Made by a program: the position numbers and the translations under genes
Assembly: GCA_905373665.1 (NCBI GenBank)
Contig: CAJPTV010000004.1
Span: 1-37,836, forward strand
DNA from: Bacteroidia bacterium
Lineage (GTDB): Bacteria; Bacteroidota; Bacteroidia; Bacteroidales; CAJPTX01
Direction of reading: 5' to 3'
DNA: 37,836 bases
Part shown: in pieces, positions 8,055 to 15,374 of the stretch
Position numbering within the stretch: the stretch's first letter is position 1
Layout of the letters: the number at the start of each line of letters is the position of its first letter
Notes under the pieces: model-generated
What the model was told of the DNA's origin: nothing
The model's database searches: none
The model's input: only the letters and a program-made list of their open reading frames with translations

Positions 8055-8366
8055 ATGTCTGTACTAGTCAATTTCTCGATGTTCCCGACAGATAAGACGG
8101 GGAGCATGTCGCCCTACGTTGCGAAGATCGAGCAGGCCATTCGCCGCACGGGTTTCCCGAGTCAGTTGGGGTCAATGAGCACTGTGGTTGAGACACCCAC
8201 CCTCCGCGAAGCGTTTGCCGTGATAGAGGCCGCTTATGCCGCCCTAGAGGGGTGCACACGGGTCTATATCAATGCTACCTTAGACATCCGTACCGATCGC
8301 GACAACCGTATGACGGCAAAGGTGCAGTCGGTAGAAGAGAAGATCGCTCAGCTGGAAAAGCAGTAA
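8055..8366 (+). CDS. MTH1187/YkoF-type thiamine-binding family protein
   Basis: This 103-residue protein of the MTH1187/thiamine-binding family (PF01910) begins MSVLVNFSMFPTD, has MSPYVAKI and GSMSTVVET in the middle and ends VQSVEEKIAQLEKQ. Family members are small ferredoxin-like-fold proteins that form tetramers, and some bind thiamine or hydroxymethylpyrimidine. No thiamine transporter or TPP riboswitch is visible nearby. It lies 5 bases after the lipoprotein gene, and its TAA abuts the next ATG, so it is part of the same operon. Ligand assignment is by family only. Confidence 0.82.
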   Translation: MSVLVNFSMFPTDKTGSMSPYVAKIEQAIRRTGFPSQLGSMSTVVETPTLREAFAVIEAAYAALEGCTRVYINATLDIRTDRDNRMTAKVQSVEEKIAQLEKQ

Positions 8367-9053
8367 ATGTCGCGACGCGGTCTTGCCCTTTTCGCAAGCC
8401 TCTTGCTTTGTCTTCTCTCGCAGCTTACGGCATTTGCCCAGCAGCGAGGCGAGCGGGTATTGACGGTGGGGCTACGCGGCGGCTACGGGCAGTCAAACAT
8501 CTCATTTCAGCCACACCAGAGCCGTGAGCAGCGTCCCAGCATGGAGTTCGGGGCAGCCTTCCGCTTTACGAACTTGCCTCACCTCGGCTGTTCACTCGAG
8601 TTGCTCTATTCCCGCACGGGCTATCAAACGACAGAGTTCCGTGAACGACGCGAGGGGCATCCTGTCCCGCTCGGCGAACCGCTGGAGTGTCAAGACACGT
8701 GGCTGCGCCTCCCGTTCCTCTTACATTTGCAATACACATTGGGTTACCTGCATGCCGAGGCTTTGGGCGGCGGGTATATTGATTATCTCCTCTCCGAGCG
8801 CGTAGGGGCTGTTGGCACGCCTCTTGTGCCACAACTGGTGTACTTCCACACGCACAATCCGTTTGGCGCAGGCTTGGAAGCTGGGGGTGGTATCGGGCTT
8901 GCCACCAGTTGGGGGCGGTTCATGATAGAGTACCGCACTTGGTATCGTCTCACCAATCTCTACGAACGTCCGCGCATCCCCAAACAGGACGAACCGCGTT
9001 CTAATCCACGAAACCAGACCGTGGGGCTTGCGTATTACTATATACTTCGTTAG
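8367..9053 (+). CDS. Outer-membrane beta-barrel protein, PorT-like family
   Basis: This is a 228-residue secreted protein with a clear signal peptide (hydrophobic residues ~6-22, ending AFAQQ). The rest is alternating Gly/aromatic-rich strands, such as LTVGLRGGYGQSN, FGAAFRFTN, AEALGGGYIDYLL and VGLAYYYILR, ending in an aromatic-rich strand. This is typical of the Bacteroidetes outer-membrane beta-barrel domain (PF13568) found in PorT, an essential T9SS component, but also in many unrelated small porin-like proteins. A T9SS cargo protein elsewhere in the window makes PorT possible, but I would not assign the symbol. The start codon immediately follows the previous stop. Confidence 0.7.
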   Translation: MSRRGLALFASLLLCLLSQLTAFAQQRGERVLTVGLRGGYGQSNISFQPHQSREQRPSMEFGAAFRFTNLPHLGCSLELLYSRTGYQTTEFRERREGHPVPLGEPLECQDTWLRLPFLLHLQYTLGYLHAEALGGGYIDYLLSERVGAVGTPLVPQLVYFHTHNPFGAGLEAGGGIGLATSWGRFMIEYRTWYRLTNLYERPRIPKQDEPRSNPRNQTVGLAYYYILR

Positions 9054-9072
9054 CTTCCATTAAGATTATATT

Positions 9073-9948
9073 ATGATGAATAAAACGGCGCTCCTTTCCC
9101 TCCTTCTCCCTCTCCTCTCCTTCGCTATGGTGTTTGCTCAGACACAAAAGCCCTTTTCGCAAGAAGGGCAATGTTCGTACTACGCAGACAAGTTCCATGG
9201 GCGCTCGACGGCCTCAGGCGAACGTTATGACAAGACCCTTTTCACCTGCGCACACATGACCCTCCCCTACGGAACGAACCTGAAGGTGACCAACCTGACG
9301 AACGGAAAGAGCGTGGTGGTAAAGGTCAATGACCGCGGTCCGTTCTCGCCAAACCGCGTGGTGGATGTGAGCAAGGCGGCTGCCGAGGCGCTCGAGATGA
9401 TTACCGCAGGGGTGGTGAAGGTGCGGCTCGAGATAACCTCCGAGCTTCCCCCCTCCGCAGCGACTGCAGCGCAAACACCCCCTGCTGCGCAGACCGAAAA
9501 AAAAAGTGTAGATACGGGAAAGTCCGACGCCGACCGCGGCATTACGGAGTATAAGCCCATGACCCAAGAGCTGAACTCAAAGCCCGTATCGCTGAAGCAG
9601 TTCGACGAACCCTCAGCACCAACTACGACAGAGACCTCGACGCCCCCAGCCGTAGCCCAACCCGATGCACAGCAGAAGGCTGACCTCTATGCCGTACAGG
9701 TGACCAAGCAGAACGCTACAGGCTTTGCGGTACAGATAGCGAGCTTCAACGGCGTCGGTAACCTCTTGGCGCGCATGGCCGAGTTTGATGCAAGCGTGAA
9801 GAGTAGCCTTTTCCTGCTGACCGTCGAGCGTGACGGCATCGTCTCCTACAAGATTCTTTACGGAACCTACGCCACGCGCGCCGAGGCCGAGAAAGCCAAA
9901 GAGGCGGTCGTAGCCAAGTATCCCGACTGCTTCATCGTAACGCTATAG
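9073..9948 (+). CDS. RlpA-like septal ring lytic transglycosylase with SPOR domain
   Basis: This 291-residue secreted protein has a signal peptide (ends MVFAQ). An RlpA double-psi beta-barrel spans about 30-120, with CSYYADKFHGRSTASGE, FTCAHMTLPYGT and VKVNDRGPF followed by RVVDVSKAAAEAL. A low-complexity Pro/Thr/Ala linker covers about 125-210. A C-terminal SPOR domain follows (~215-291; FAVQIASF, YKILYGTYATRAEAEKAK). RlpA enzymes cleave denuded glycan strands, and SPOR domains bind such strands at the division septum, so a role in cell separation is inferred. Two ATGs are adjacent (9073 and 9076). It follows the barrel gene by 19 bases. Confidence 0.9.
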   Translation: MMNKTALLSLLLPLLSFAMVFAQTQKPFSQEGQCSYYADKFHGRSTASGERYDKTLFTCAHMTLPYGTNLKVTNLTNGKSVVVKVNDRGPFSPNRVVDVSKAAAEALEMITAGVVKVRLEITSELPPSAATAAQTPPAAQTEKKSVDTGKSDADRGITEYKPMTQELNSKPVSLKQFDEPSAPTTTETSTPPAVAQPDAQQKADLYAVQVTKQNATGFAVQIASFNGVGNLLARMAEFDASVKSSLFLLTVERDGIVSYKILYGTYATRAEAEKAKEAVVAKYPDCFIVTL

Positions 9949-10092
9949 GCGTCGGAGAGCCTATCGGTCTTTGTAAAAAAGTGAACTCAACGGCATGGCG
10001 GGGGAGGAGGAACTCTTTGCGACACGCTCCACGTCTGCCCCGTTTTTATAGAACACTGAGCTCGTGGTGAGCATTAGGAATTAACCTCTTAC

Positions 10093-11103
10093 ATGGAAAG
10101 TATAACGCATACGCCCCCGATCGTGGTGAGCGGCATTCGCTCTACGGGGCATCTTCACTTGGGGAACTACCTCGGCGCACTGCGCAACTTTGTAGAGATG
10201 CAAGAGCACTACCAGTGCTATTTCTTCATTGCCGACCTCCATTCCCTTACGACACACCCGACGCCTGACCACTTGCAAGAGTCCGTGCGCGATATCTTGG
10301 CAGAGTACCTCGCCGTGGGGCTTTCGCCAGAGAAGTGTGCGCTCTATGTACAGAGCGACGTCGTGGAGACGATCGAGCTTTACCTCTACCTCAACATGAA
10401 TGCCTACCTCGGCGAGCTCGAGCGTTGCACCTCCTTCAAAGACAAGGTGCGCAAGAACCCGAACAATGTCAATGCGGGGCTGCTGACCTACCCGACCCTC
10501 ATGGCGGCCGACATCTTGATACACCGCGCCGACATCGTCCCCGTGGGCAAAGACCAAGAGCAGCACCTCGAGATGGCTCGTACCTTTGGCGAGCGCTTCA
10601 ATCGGATGTACAAGACCGAGCTCTTTCCCGCCCCCCAAGCCTACCAGTCAGACAAGCCGCTGGTGAAGATCCCGGGGTTGGACGGGAGCGGTAAGATGGG
10701 CAAATCCGAAGGGAATGCGCTCTACCTATCCGACACGCCCGAGGAGATCCGTAAGAAGGTGATGAAGGCAGTCTCTGACCTCGGACCCTCAGAACCCAAT
10801 CAGCCGAAGAGCGAGCCCGTACAGAACCTCTTCACGCTGATGTCCCATGTTTCAACGCCCGATACCTTGGCGCACTTCGAGGGGCTCTATAACCAGTGTG
10901 AAATCCGTTATGGAGACATGAAGAAGCAGCTCGCCGAGGATATGGTAAACTTCCTTGCACCGCTCCGCGAGAAGATTGACTATTACCGTCACAACGAGCA
11001 GCTCCTCTGCGAGGCAGCTCAACTCGGGGCTGCGAAGGCGCAACAGAGTGCCCGTGCGACACTGAGCCGCGTCAGGGAGTCCATCGGGATAAAAAGTTTG
11101 TAA
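10093..11103 (+). CDS. trpS: Tryptophanyl-tRNA synthetase
   Basis: This is a class Ic aminoacyl-tRNA synthetase of 336 residues, the normal bacterial length, that charges tRNA-Trp. The HIGH-type signature is GHLHLGNYLG at 19-28. The KMSKS loop reads KMGKS (about 201-205), preceded by IPGLDGSG. PTLMAADILIHRADIVPVGKDQEQH and the HLEMARTFGERFN helix are also family hallmarks. The 144-base gap upstream (9949-10092) shows no consensus promoter or leader peptide. It starts a tight series with the GH3 and sirtuin genes (9 and 2 bases apart). Confidence 0.95.
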   Translation: MESITHTPPIVVSGIRSTGHLHLGNYLGALRNFVEMQEHYQCYFFIADLHSLTTHPTPDHLQESVRDILAEYLAVGLSPEKCALYVQSDVVETIELYLYLNMNAYLGELERCTSFKDKVRKNPNNVNAGLLTYPTLMAADILIHRADIVPVGKDQEQHLEMARTFGERFNRMYKTELFPAPQAYQSDKPLVKIPGLDGSGKMGKSEGNALYLSDTPEEIRKKVMKAVSDLGPSEPNQPKSEPVQNLFTLMSHVSTPDTLAHFEGLYNQCEIRYGDMKKQLAEDMVNFLAPLREKIDYYRHNEQLLCEAAQLGAAKAQQSARATLSRVRESIGIKSL

Positions 11104-11112
11104 CACCAATTC

Positions 11113-12639
11113 ATGTCTATCATCGACCTCGCAGTAAAACGCATGGCGCGGCGACACTTGCGCCGAATGGCTCTGAGCCTCTCAAGACCCGAACACGCCC
11201 AGGGCGTAGTCTTGAAACAGCTGATCCAGCAGCTCCGGCATACACAGTACGGGGCGCAGTATGGGGCAGACTCCATCAACGACTATACTCAGTTTGCGGC
11301 ACAGCTCCCGTTGGCAACCTACGAAACCTTCGAACCCTACATCCAGCGCATGCGGACGGGGGAAGCGAACGTCCTCTATCCGGGGCGTGTCCGTTGGTAC
11401 GCCAAGTCGTCAGGGACAACCTCGAGCAAGAGCAAGTATATCCCTGTGACAGACGATGCGCTCAAACATTGTCACTACCAAGCGGGGCGCGACATCCTTG
11501 CCACCTACCTCGACCTTTACCCCCGCTCGCGTTTCTACATGGGGAAAGGGTTGACCCTCGGCGGGAGTCACCAGATCGAAGCCTCCATGGGGTTAACGCA
11601 CGACGGCGACCTGTCGGCAATCCTCCTACAGCGCATCCCCGCATGGGCAGACTGGATTCGCACCCCCTCGCGCAAGGTGGCACTGACCGCCGATTTTCAA
11701 ACGAAGCTTGCCGGCATTGCCCGAGAGTCACTGCGCCAGCGTGTGACGAGTCTGAGCGGCGTCCCGTCGTGGAACTTGGTGATGCTTAAATACCTGCTCG
11801 AGGTATCAGGCAAGGCGAACATCTCAGAACTGTGGCCAGACCTTGAGGTCTTCTTTCACGGCGGGATTAGCTTCACCCCCTACCGTGCGCAGTACGAGGC
11901 ACTCATCCCTTCGCCCAAGATGCACTACATGGAGACCTATAACGCAAGCGAGGGGTTCTTCTGCATCCAAACCGACCAGACCAATGCCGATATGCAACTC
12001 ATGGTAGACTATGGCATCTACTTCGAGTTCATCCCGATGTCCTCCTTCCACTCCGAAACACCCGAAATTGTGCCGTTAGAGGGGGTAAAAACCGGGGTAA
12101 ACTACGCCATGGTAATTAGTACCACATCGGGGCTCTATCGCTATATAATCGGCGACACCGTGCAGTTCTCCTCCACCAAGCCCTATTTCCTCCATATTAC
12201 GGGGCGAACGAAGCACTATATCAATGCCTTTGGCGAGGAATTGATAATAGACAACGCCGAGCAGGGGCTCAAGCGAGCGTGTGAGGCGACGGGGGCAGTC
12301 ATCTCCGAGTATACGGTTGCGCCGCGCTTTATGGCAGCGAACACCCAAGGGGCACACGAATGGTACGTGGAGTTTGCGAAGCGTCCTGAAGACCTACTCA
12401 CCTTTTCGCGTGCATTAGACCAAGCGCTCTGTTCGCTCAACTCAGACTATGAGGCCAAGCGCACCAACAACGTCACCCTCGCGCCGCTCGTCTTGCACGA
12501 CCTACCAGCGGGAACGTTCGTCGGTTGGATGGCACATCGGGGCAAACTCGGGGGGCAGAACAAAGTGCCGCGTCTGTCGAACGACCGCACCTACGCCGAT
12601 AGCCTCGAAGCCTTTCTCGCCTCGCAAAAAGCACTTTAG
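11113..12639 (+). CDS. GH3 auxin-responsive promoter family protein (acyl-adenylating enzyme)
   Basis: This 508-residue homologue of plant GH3 acyl-acid-amido synthetases is an adenylate-forming superfamily member that in plants conjugates amino acids to hormones. The ATP-binding motif SSGTTSSKSKYIPVT is at 99-113. YNASEGFF, GLYRYIIGDTVQF, NAFGEELI and a C-terminal GGQNKVPRLSNDR follow in the order expected for the family (PF03321). Bacteroidetes commonly carry a GH3 gene but I know of no established substrate there. It is positioned between trpS and the sirtuin with near-abutting ends, so it is almost certainly co-transcribed. The adenylation reaction is by family; the acceptor amino acid and acid are unknown. 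Confidence 0.9.
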   Translation: MSIIDLAVKRMARRHLRRMALSLSRPEHAQGVVLKQLIQQLRHTQYGAQYGADSINDYTQFAAQLPLATYETFEPYIQRMRTGEANVLYPGRVRWYAKSSGTTSSKSKYIPVTDDALKHCHYQAGRDILATYLDLYPRSRFYMGKGLTLGGSHQIEASMGLTHDGDLSAILLQRIPAWADWIRTPSRKVALTADFQTKLAGIARESLRQRVTSLSGVPSWNLVMLKYLLEVSGKANISELWPDLEVFFHGGISFTPYRAQYEALIPSPKMHYMETYNASEGFFCIQTDQTNADMQLMVDYGIYFEFIPMSSFHSETPEIVPLEGVKTGVNYAMVISTTSGLYRYIIGDTVQFSSTKPYFLHITGRTKHYINAFGEELIIDNAEQGLKRACEATGAVISEYTVAPRFMAANTQGAHEWYVEFAKRPEDLLTFSRALDQALCSLNSDYEAKRTNNVTLAPLVLHDLPAGTFVGWMAHRGKLGGQNKVPRLSNDRTYADSLEAFLASQKAL

Positions 12640-12641
12640 CA

Positions 12642-13331
12642 ATGAAAAAGCGTCTTGTGGTATTGACTGGCGCAGGGATTAGCGCCGAGAGTGGCATCCG
12701 CACCTTCCGCGACTCCAACGGGCTGTGGGAAGAGTATCGTATCGAGGATGTCGCGACCCCCGAGGGATGGGCGCGTGACCCCGAGCTCGTGCAAGAGTTT
12801 TACAATCAGCGGCGGCGGCAGCTCCTTACAGCCGAGCCCAATGCGGGACACCGCGCTTTAGCAGAAGCCGAGTCGTGGCTCGACGTGCAGATTATCACAC
12901 AGAACGTCGACGACCTACACGAGCGTGCGGGGAGTTCGCACGTCTTGCACCTTCACGGCGAATTGAAGAAAGCGTGTTCGGAACGGAACAAGAAGCTTGT
13001 TTACGACATCGACGGTTGGGAGCTAAAGATGGGCGAGAAGGCAGAGGATGGTGCACAGCTCCGTCCCTTCATTGTCTGGTTTGGTGAAGCAGTGCCCAAC
13101 ATAGAGCCAGCCGCCGAATTGGCGCGTACGGCCGACTACTTCGCCGTCGTAGGGACGTCGCTCAACGTCTATCCCGCAGCAGGGCTGACGGCGTATGCGC
13201 CGCAGGAGTGTCCTCTTGTGATCGTCGATCCGAATGCCGTAAACTCGCCCATGCGGCGCGTACAGCAGGTGTTCGCTCAGCCCGCCTCGACGGGTGTCCC
13301 CGCCATGCTCGAGTGGATTAGGGGGCTGTAG
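12642..13331 (+). CDS. Sir2-family NAD-dependent protein deacylase, zinc-less
   Basis: This is a 229-residue sirtuin with the NAD-binding motif GAGISAESGIRTFRD (10-24), QNVDDLHERAGS (87-98), catalytic His105 in HLHGE, and VGTSLNVYPA. Tyr54 and Arg57 in FYNQRRRQ match the Y-x-x-R pair that, in SIRT5 and E. coli CobB, recognises negatively charged acyl groups, so desuccinylase/demalonylase activity is plausible. The four zinc-binding cysteines of classical sirtuins are absent: only Cys112 occurs in the region between GELKK and the QLRPFIVWFGE motif. It starts 2 bases after the GH3 stop and is probably a metabolic deacylase rather than a defence sirtuin, since no extra domain is fused. Confidence 0.9.
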   Translation: MKKRLVVLTGAGISAESGIRTFRDSNGLWEEYRIEDVATPEGWARDPELVQEFYNQRRRQLLTAEPNAGHRALAEAESWLDVQIITQNVDDLHERAGSSHVLHLHGELKKACSERNKKLVYDIDGWELKMGEKAEDGAQLRPFIVWFGEAVPNIEPAAELARTADYFAVVGTSLNVYPAAGLTAYAPQECPLVIVDPNAVNSPMRRVQQVFAQPASTGVPAMLEWIRGL

Positions 13332-13360
13332 GGGGGATTTACAGGCAATAATGCTAGGTG

Positions 13361-14536
13361 ATGAAGGAGTCAATACTTATTCAGAACGTGGGGGCGATCA
13401 AAGAGGTAAAGCTCGACGAGATTAAGCCACTCACGATATTCGTTGGGGCTACCGCCACGGGGAAGAGTACCATCATGAAGGTGATACTTCTGATGCGCTA
13501 CATCTACAAGATGGTCAATATCCGCTCGTACCTCAAGAATGCGAAGATTGCGAAGTCTCCCTTTCGTCTTCACTTAAAGTCACTCCTCTATGACGGTATG
13601 GAGGAGCTAATAACTCCCAAAAGCGTTATCAGTTATTCCGTAGAGGTAGAAGGGACGCTCTACACGATAGAAATAAAGGATAAAAAGCTACTCGCTGGAA
13701 CAGTGAACATAAAAAATAACGGGCTCCTTTTCTTCAAGGAGTCGCTGATTAGTGAGACACGCAACCTAATCCCTACGTGGGTCTCGCGTATGTCTGCCAA
13801 TAAAGGTGCACAGTTAAGTTTCTACTTCCACGAGACGTTCAAGGAATTCAACGAAGCCACAGAAAAAATAGAGCACTTACCGATAGATTTCTTACATCTT
13901 GCCTTGCACACACAAAAGAGTAAGGCTGGGAAGCAACATTGGGTAGCGTCGCAGGGCGCAGAGCAGTCCTATCGTATAAAGCTGGAGCATGCCTCCTCGG
14001 GTACGCAGTTCGTCGTCCCCCTCCTTTCTATTTTGCGCTATTTTGCCCACGAGTTCTCGTTCAAGGATGCTTTTCAGCGTTCGGTGCTTAAGTATCTTTA
14101 CGAACAAGATCTACTCTCGCACTTCCGACCAGAGATCGAGCTAACCTCTATGCCGAAGTATGTACACGTCTACATCGAAGAGCCCGAACTAAGCCTCGAC
14201 CCACTCGCTCAACGCGCGCTACTCAATGCGATGGTGCATCAGCTCTTTCATGACCATGAGTCAGATAGGACATTACACCTTATGCTTGCGACCCACAGCC
14301 CCTATATTGTAAATCAACTCAATCTGTTGCTTGGGGCACATTACGCCCAAAAGGACGGACGGAAAACGAACTATCCAGCGATAGCCCCAGAGATCATCGG
14401 GGTTTATCACGTAGACGATGGCGGTATCTCCTCTCTCATGGCGCTTGACAATTTGACACAACGGCGCGTGGTAAACACCATTGGTTTTGCTACTCCCATG
14501 GAGGATATCTATACGGAGTATCAGCAATTGCAGTAG
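13361..14536 (+). CDS. ABC/AAA15-type ATPase of a two-gene accessory module
   Basis: This is a predicted 391-residue SMC/RecF-like ATPase. Walker A is GATATGKS (29-36), a signature-like ASSGTQ lies at 211-216, Walker B VYIEEPELSLDP at 270-281 and the H-loop ATHSP at 310-314. The spacing fits AAA15/AAA21-type ATPases of anti-phage and other conflict systems (AriA, PtuA and OLD-like proteins). After the H-loop only ~75 residues remain and no TOPRIM DxD motif is seen, so it is not an OLD nuclease. Another domain must supply any effector. A GTG three bases upstream is an alternative start. It begins 29 bases after the sirtuin and is followed within 11 bases by its partner. The coding sequence is more A/T-rich than the trpS block, which suggests acquisition. 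Confidence 0.75.
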   Translation: MKESILIQNVGAIKEVKLDEIKPLTIFVGATATGKSTIMKVILLMRYIYKMVNIRSYLKNAKIAKSPFRLHLKSLLYDGMEELITPKSVISYSVEVEGTLYTIEIKDKKLLAGTVNIKNNGLLFFKESLISETRNLIPTWVSRMSANKGAQLSFYFHETFKEFNEATEKIEHLPIDFLHLALHTQKSKAGKQHWVASQGAEQSYRIKLEHASSGTQFVVPLLSILRYFAHEFSFKDAFQRSVLKYLYEQDLLSHFRPEIELTSMPKYVHVYIEEPELSLDPLAQRALLNAMVHQLFHDHESDRTLHLMLATHSPYIVNQLNLLLGAHYAQKDGRKTNYPAIAPEIIGVYHVDDGGISSLMALDNLTQRRVVNTIGFATPMEDIYTEYQQLQ

Positions 14537-14547
14537 GAGTGATAGTG

Positions 14548-15246
14548 ATGACGTTAAGAGAATACCTCGAGGGGTGTTACCCTAAGGAGAAAGGCGGAGC
14601 AAAACTTTACGACTATGCGTTTAGAGAGGTAGTTATCACGCAAGAGTCTTTTGAGATTTCGGATCTCACTCTAGACGAGAAGAGAGAGGAGGATAAATCC
14701 GCTCTTCAGAAGAAGCCTTTTTTGCAACAGCATGGGGAGGGTGAGGCTCGGTTTTCTAATCCTCAACAGAAAGAAGTTTACATCATCGACTTTGAGCATT
14801 ACATTGATAGTTTTAAGAAAGGTAGTCAAGCATCCAAGGAGAAAAAATGTGACTTCATTTTGTCTAGTGACAAAACGCAAAACTGGATAGTGTTAAATGA
14901 GCTATGTACAGGTAACAATCCAGAAAACAAGCGAGAGACGGCACAACTACAATTTAAGTCTACGATAGAAAAGCTCTGTTTAGACAAAAAGGAACAGGTG
15001 GATGGAAATGCTCATTTCCTGTCTCAATTCACCTATAGGGTCGCATTACTTTCCTATCGATTTGAATCGAGTGAAGGGGAGTCGGCTGTGGCAAAAGGAA
15101 TTAGCGGATTCAATAAGCCAACTCAGATTGCTGGGAATGTTACATTAGAAGGATGCTTGCCCGAGGGCTTTGTCTGGGTACAGTGTATCTACCCCGCGCC
15201 CTTTGAACTTTTTGATACTTTCCTACAAAAAGTGTGTAAGTCCTGA
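14548..15246 (+). CDS. Unknown protein, partner of the upstream ATPase
   Basis: I do not recognise a named family for this 232-residue cytosolic protein, which has no signal peptide or membrane segment. A central stretch, KKCDFILSS (99-107) followed by WIVLNELC (113-120) and then a charged KRE..QLQ helix (128-135), resembles the layout of PD-(D/E)XK nuclease cores. Asp102, Glu118 and Gln133/135 fall in suitable places, but the canonical Lys after Glu is missing (ELC rather than ExK). A nuclease-like or substrate-binding role is therefore only an inference. The ATG at 14548 is preferred over an in-frame GTG at 14539. It follows the ATPase by 11 bases, so the pair is surely co-transcribed and likely works together. 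Confidence 0.7.
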   Translation: MTLREYLEGCYPKEKGGAKLYDYAFREVVITQESFEISDLTLDEKREEDKSALQKKPFLQQHGEGEARFSNPQQKEVYIIDFEHYIDSFKKGSQASKEKKCDFILSSDKTQNWIVLNELCTGNNPENKRETAQLQFKSTIEKLCLDKKEQVDGNAHFLSQFTYRVALLSYRFESSEGESAVAKGISGFNKPTQIAGNVTLEGCLPEGFVWVQCIYPAPFELFDTFLQKVCKS

Positions 15247-15315
15247 GTAAGTTGGAATAGCAATTAACCCGTAAAAATTAAGGAACTTACACAAGCGTAA
15301 ATGGGGGAGAGTCTA

Positions 15316-15359
15316 TAAAAGTGAGTCCCCCCCTCTTCCTCCAGCAACAAGGGACTCTC
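15316..15359. repeat. Dispersed intergenic repeat, copy 2
   Basis: TAAAAGTG, a run of seven C and a 24-nt block (15336-15359) repeat the structure at 5478-5528, with 22 of 24 matches in the last block. It lies just past the end of the ATPase/partner module, before radA. Confidence 0.6.
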
Positions 15360-15365
15360 TTGTTG
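15345..15365. terminator. Hairpin between convergent accessory module and radA
   Basis: CAACAAG and CTTGTTG form a perfect 7-bp stem around a 7-base loop, followed on the plus strand by ATTTTC. It is between two converging genes and could end both transcripts, although the U-tract is short. Confidence 0.45.
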
Positions 15366-15374
15366 ATTTTCTCC

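Noticed and set aside
8367..9053. Assigning the barrel protein as PorT, a core T9SS gene
   Set aside because: The beta-barrel family is shared by many unrelated small proteins, and no other T9SS machinery gene is next to it.
9949..10092. Possible trp leader or T-box-like regulation ahead of trpS
   Set aside because: No leader peptide with Trp codons, no T-box sequence and no terminator/antiterminator pair could be found in the 144 bases.
13361..14536. OLD-family nuclease call for the ATPase
   Set aside because: Only ~75 residues follow the H-loop and no TOPRIM acidic motif is present.
12642..15246. Sirtuin plus ATPase plus partner as one SIR2-containing defence system
   Set aside because: The sirtuin has the stand-alone metabolic deacylase form and is tightly linked to GH3 instead (2 bases). 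The ATPase pair starts after a 29-base gap and has different base composition. The link is possible but not supported.
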